Assembly (NCBI GenBank): GCA_965196985.1
Contig: CBDALO010000260.1
Coordinates: 1-64,000, forward strand
Origin: 2-12-FULL-35-23 sp965196985
Lineage (GTDB): Bacteria > Pseudomonadota > Gammaproteobacteria > UBA12402
Length of the DNA: 64,000 bases
Reading direction: 5' to 3'
The translations under genes and the position numbers were made by a program. The notes under the pieces were generated by a model. It made no database searches and was not told the origin of the DNA. It saw nothing but the letters and a program-made list of their open reading frames with translations. Shown here piece by piece: positions 61,846-64,000 of the stretch; position 1 is the first letter of the stretch, and every line of letters begins with the position of its first letter.

Positions 61846-63792
61846 GTATCCGTCTTATTTCAGCATGATGCTCATGCTGCGCTCTCTTTAGTTTACTGCG
61901 CCTGTGATGAGCGGATGGTAATTAATTCCGCTAGCGAAGGCATAGAATAGTTTTTTGTAATTCTGTCATATATATAATCGAAGACATTAACTGCTAGCTT
62001 TTTACATGTCTCAGTAATTGTAACCATTGTATCCTTAGCTTTCGTTCCTTCTTCACTCATAGTATGAAGGTGTACATCGCGCATTCTAGCCTGCTTCCGA
62101 GCCATCAACTCTGCTGGATTGTTATGTAGAGGAAGCTCTGGCTTTTCCAGCACTAACAATAGCTGCCTTTTCTTTTTTAAGGTGAGCTCAATTTGTTTAT
62201 CTAGTTTCTCGTAGCCAGTGATTGTTGAGAATAACTCAGTAAACTCATTGGATAGCTTATCTATCTCATCTTGCCCTGGGTTCTTTTTATATTCAATGAG
62301 CTTATGATAATAATCCCAAAACCTATCCAAGAAGCTGTCAATAGAGTCTTGGTGCTTCTTAAAAATTGGCGTCAGCTTTTTATAATGCCTACCCTCATGA
62401 ACCCAGCACAAGGCGAGTGATTCAGTAATGAGCTTAAACTGTGGCGCATCATCGGTAATGAGTGTTTCTATCGCATAAGGACTCTTTCTATATGTTGAGA
62501 TAGCTGCCGCATCAGTAATCAGCTTTCTATATTTTGGAAATTTTTTATCACCTAATACCTTATCAAGAATAACTTCCAGCTCCTTACTGTTTAAGATAGT
62601 CGATGAGTGAAATACCTTTAAGCTTTCGATTACCTTGTGGGGTAAGTTCATAGTAGCCAGTAAATTAAAAGCAGCCTCATTTAATGTGAACCCAAAGTGG
62701 TCTTTGCTTAACATTTCAATGACGCTTAATCGACTTTTACTGGTCAGCGTAAAGTAAGCTGAATAATACTCATTACCCAATACATTAACATAACGGTTTT
62801 TCCCATCCTCTCTAGCGTTGGTGTCATCTAGGTGCTGGTAGTTCGTGGATTGTAAACCTGCCTTCACAACTTCTACCTTCTCGGGCTCAAGTATCGTAGG
62901 TGTTTTAATTGTGAAGCTATGGATGGTTGATTTACTAATATCTATGTTGGCGGTTTTATAAAATGTCTCAAGGCTTTCTAGCGTCATACCACCTTGAGTA
63001 TTTAGGAAGCTTGTCCAGCTTTTAATAGTAGGGCCGAACTGGCCCTCATAACCAGTTGGCAGAGGTGCTGTATAGTGTTTGTTTTCAGAAGGGGAGTAAT
63101 ATTGTTGGCGCAAAAAAAGAGTGTTATTAGCAGCAATTTTTATATCCTGGATAAGTGTTTTCTTAGAGCCATTTGGCACAGCATCGCTGGGCAACGAATC
63201 TGGATTAATTGTTAGTGTCACTGTATTAGAGACTTCGAGATTTTTTTTACTAGATTTTGGCTTTCTAGTTTTATTGGTTTTATTTCCTTTTCTATCCTTC
63301 TCGGAGGAATGATCCTTGTCCTTGTTAGCGCGCGTTTGCTTTCTAACATTAGGCTTTCCTTGCTCACCTTTATATTTATTTAATGCGTTATTTAACGATT
63401 GCACCTTGTCTTCTAGCTTTATGATTTTCTCAGCCTGACTTTCACATACATTGCTAAAATCTGTTTCTAGTGCTGTTGGTGTAACAGTATTATTAAATCT
63501 CTCAATGAGATCGGCTAAAACTGATTTGTCAGGTTGTTTTTTCATAGGAAGAGTATACCACGGGTTTGAAAAGGTAAATTTTCCCCACACAGATGGCCGT
63601 ACTGCTGAAATTATTTTTAAGCCATGAACCTGATCGATGAAAAAATAATCCGAGCATACAGCGTTGTTATAGAGCGCACATCATGCTTTTATGACACACG
63701 ATGATTCCAATATAAAATTTCCAAATTTGCACGAAAAAGCTGTCAAGAACTTTTTGAATTATTTTCAAATCATGCTGATATTGAACGGATAC
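61846..63792 (-). mobile_element. IS66-like single-gene element, copy 2
   Basis: The element is 1947 bp with a clean 8-bp duplication AAATTCTG at 61838-61845 and 63793-63800. It is inserted in tnpC of the IS66 unit. Confidence 0.92.
61893..63545 (-). CDS. IS66-like transposase (TnpC type, stand-alone)
   Basis: The product has about 550 residues from ATG 63545. It matches copy 1 except HQDSID for HQDSVD. It has the coiled-coil N-terminus and the HNNPAELMARKQARMRD block. The frame is intact. Confidence 0.82.
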   Translation of the reverse strand: MKKQPDKSVLADLIERFNNTVTPTALETDFSNVCESQAEKIIKLEDKVQSLNNALNKYKGEQGKPNVRKQTRANKDKDHSSEKDRKGNKTNKTRKPKSSKKNLEVSNTVTLTINPDSLPSDAVPNGSKKTLIQDIKIAANNTLFLRQQYYSPSENKHYTAPLPTGYEGQFGPTIKSWTSFLNTQGGMTLESLETFYKTANIDISKSTIHSFTIKTPTILEPEKVEVVKAGLQSTNYQHLDDTNAREDGKNRYVNVLGNEYYSAYFTLTSKSRLSVIEMLSKDHFGFTLNEAAFNLLATMNLPHKVIESLKVFHSSTILNSKELEVILDKVLGDKKFPKYRKLITDAAAISTYRKSPYAIETLITDDAPQFKLITESLALCWVHEGRHYKKLTPIFKKHQDSIDSFLDRFWDYYHKLIEYKKNPGQDEIDKLSNEFTELFSTITGYEKLDKQIELTLKKKRQLLLVLEKPELPLHNNPAELMARKQARMRDVHLHTMSEEGTKAKDTMVTITETCKKLAVNVFDYIYDRITKNYSMPSLAELITIRSSQAQ

Positions 63793-63950
63793 AAATTCTG
63801 CAATTTCATGCTCTGATTTAGTCGCTATATCCGGTATTTCAGTTGCGGTTGGCATAATTATTTCACGTGATGCGTAAGAAACTGTCGTCACAATAAAATA
63901 ATTTTCTTTTCTAAGTCAATAGGTTAATGAAGATAATGGATAATTATCAA

Positions 63951-64000
63951 GCTAGTGCGCCATCCTTTCTGTAAATTCCATTGACTTGCTGAAAATAAGC
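63951..64000 (+). mobile_element. IS256-family element, left end only (window edge)
   Basis: gctagtgcgccatcctttc and the next 31 bases match the left end of IS256 copy 3 (44421 onward). The rest lies outside the window. Confidence 0.85.

Larger units (their letters stand above)
60236..63855 (-). pseudogene. tnpC: IS66 transposase TnpC, convergent, split by an IS66-like element and a stop codon
   Basis: It starts MPTATEIPDIATKSEHEIAE (ATG 63855, or GTG 63891), is interrupted at 61846-63792, resumes RARLNQSNLGDEDKELAGGC, and has a UAG at about 61154 after FELCE. It then continues VADIGYRVFDVLEQYGANGD, IIQHDDTFAKIL and GMYTTVILSK, with an APLDNNIVEAILKIPIRIRK block typical of IS66 and a C-terminal LPWNYQIEDKGGLV. 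The N-terminal zinc-finger-like part contains CGDACPGGCGGKL. The gene faces tnpB tail to tail, which is unusual. Confidence 0.75.
56359..63950 (+). mobile_element. IS66-family unit, copy 2, with nested IS91, ISKra4 and IS66-like elements
   Basis: It begins tgtgagcttgcggc as in copy 1. tnpA and tnpB run on the plus strand and tnpC on the minus strand. Three other elements sit inside. The far end is not seen, because an IS256 end begins at 63951. Confidence 0.75.

Noticed and set aside
1..64000. tRNA or rRNA genes
   Set aside because: I saw no cloverleaf with a TTCGANTC-type arm or rRNA-like conserved sequence in either strand.

Overview
The window is an AT-rich, insertion-sequence-saturated accessory region. 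By my estimate about three quarters of it is transposon DNA from about a dozen families. The few host-type genes are an entericidin-like lipoprotein, a RimK-type ATP-grasp fragment, an APC permease fragment, an Rpn/YhgA-type nuclease, an ankyrin-repeat protein and a large coiled-coil protein. With the low GC, these suggest a host-associated gammaproteobacterium, plausibly Legionellales-like. That assignment is inference. An iteron-like repeat cluster next to a ribbon-helix-helix gene, a tyrosine-integrase fragment and a Tn3 relic fit a plasmid or integrated plasmid-like island.

Layout. 1-8.7 kb: a RimK fragment cut by an IS91-type element, which contains an IS4 copy and is itself cut by an IS66 unit carrying ISKra4; then ISL3, an IS66-like single-gene element and a truncated IS982. 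9-13.2 kb: a 4.2-kb three-gene transposon (zinc-ribbon protein, DDE transposase, AAA+ ATPase) with an IS110 nested inside, inserted in an integrase gene. A second copy lies at 30.6-34.8 kb. 13.6-17.2 kb: IS1634, an unassigned stretch and IS5. 17.2-20.4 kb: a hairpin-rich spacer and a three-gene minus-strand cluster whose last gene is a TALE-like repeat protein. 20.4-25.3 kb: IS6 and a broken Tn3-type transposon invaded by IS1634. 25.6-28.7 kb: a second TALE-like gene with nine near-identical 33-residue repeats, and an Rpn-type nuclease. 28.7-30.6 kb: plasmid-like backbone (iterons, ribbon-helix-helix protein, entericidin). 34.9-47 kb: IS21, IS256 tandem, IS6, IS4 and a multiply split transposase unit. 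47-55.6 kb: an island flanked by 110-bp inverted repeats holding the ankyrin gene and the 894-residue coiled-coil gene. 55.7-64 kb: a permease cut by a heavily nested IS66 unit.

The most interesting content is the pair of TALE-like genes. Both have the 33-residue repeat with a variable residue pair at positions 12-13, a related N-terminal cap and, in the second gene, pairs that can be read with the TALE code (HD HG HG ND HG HG H? NN HG). The neighbouring ankyrin and coiled-coil genes look like secreted-effector candidates, so the region reads as an effector island kept in flux by insertion sequences. Several repeat genes carry small frameshifts and may be decaying or phase-variable.
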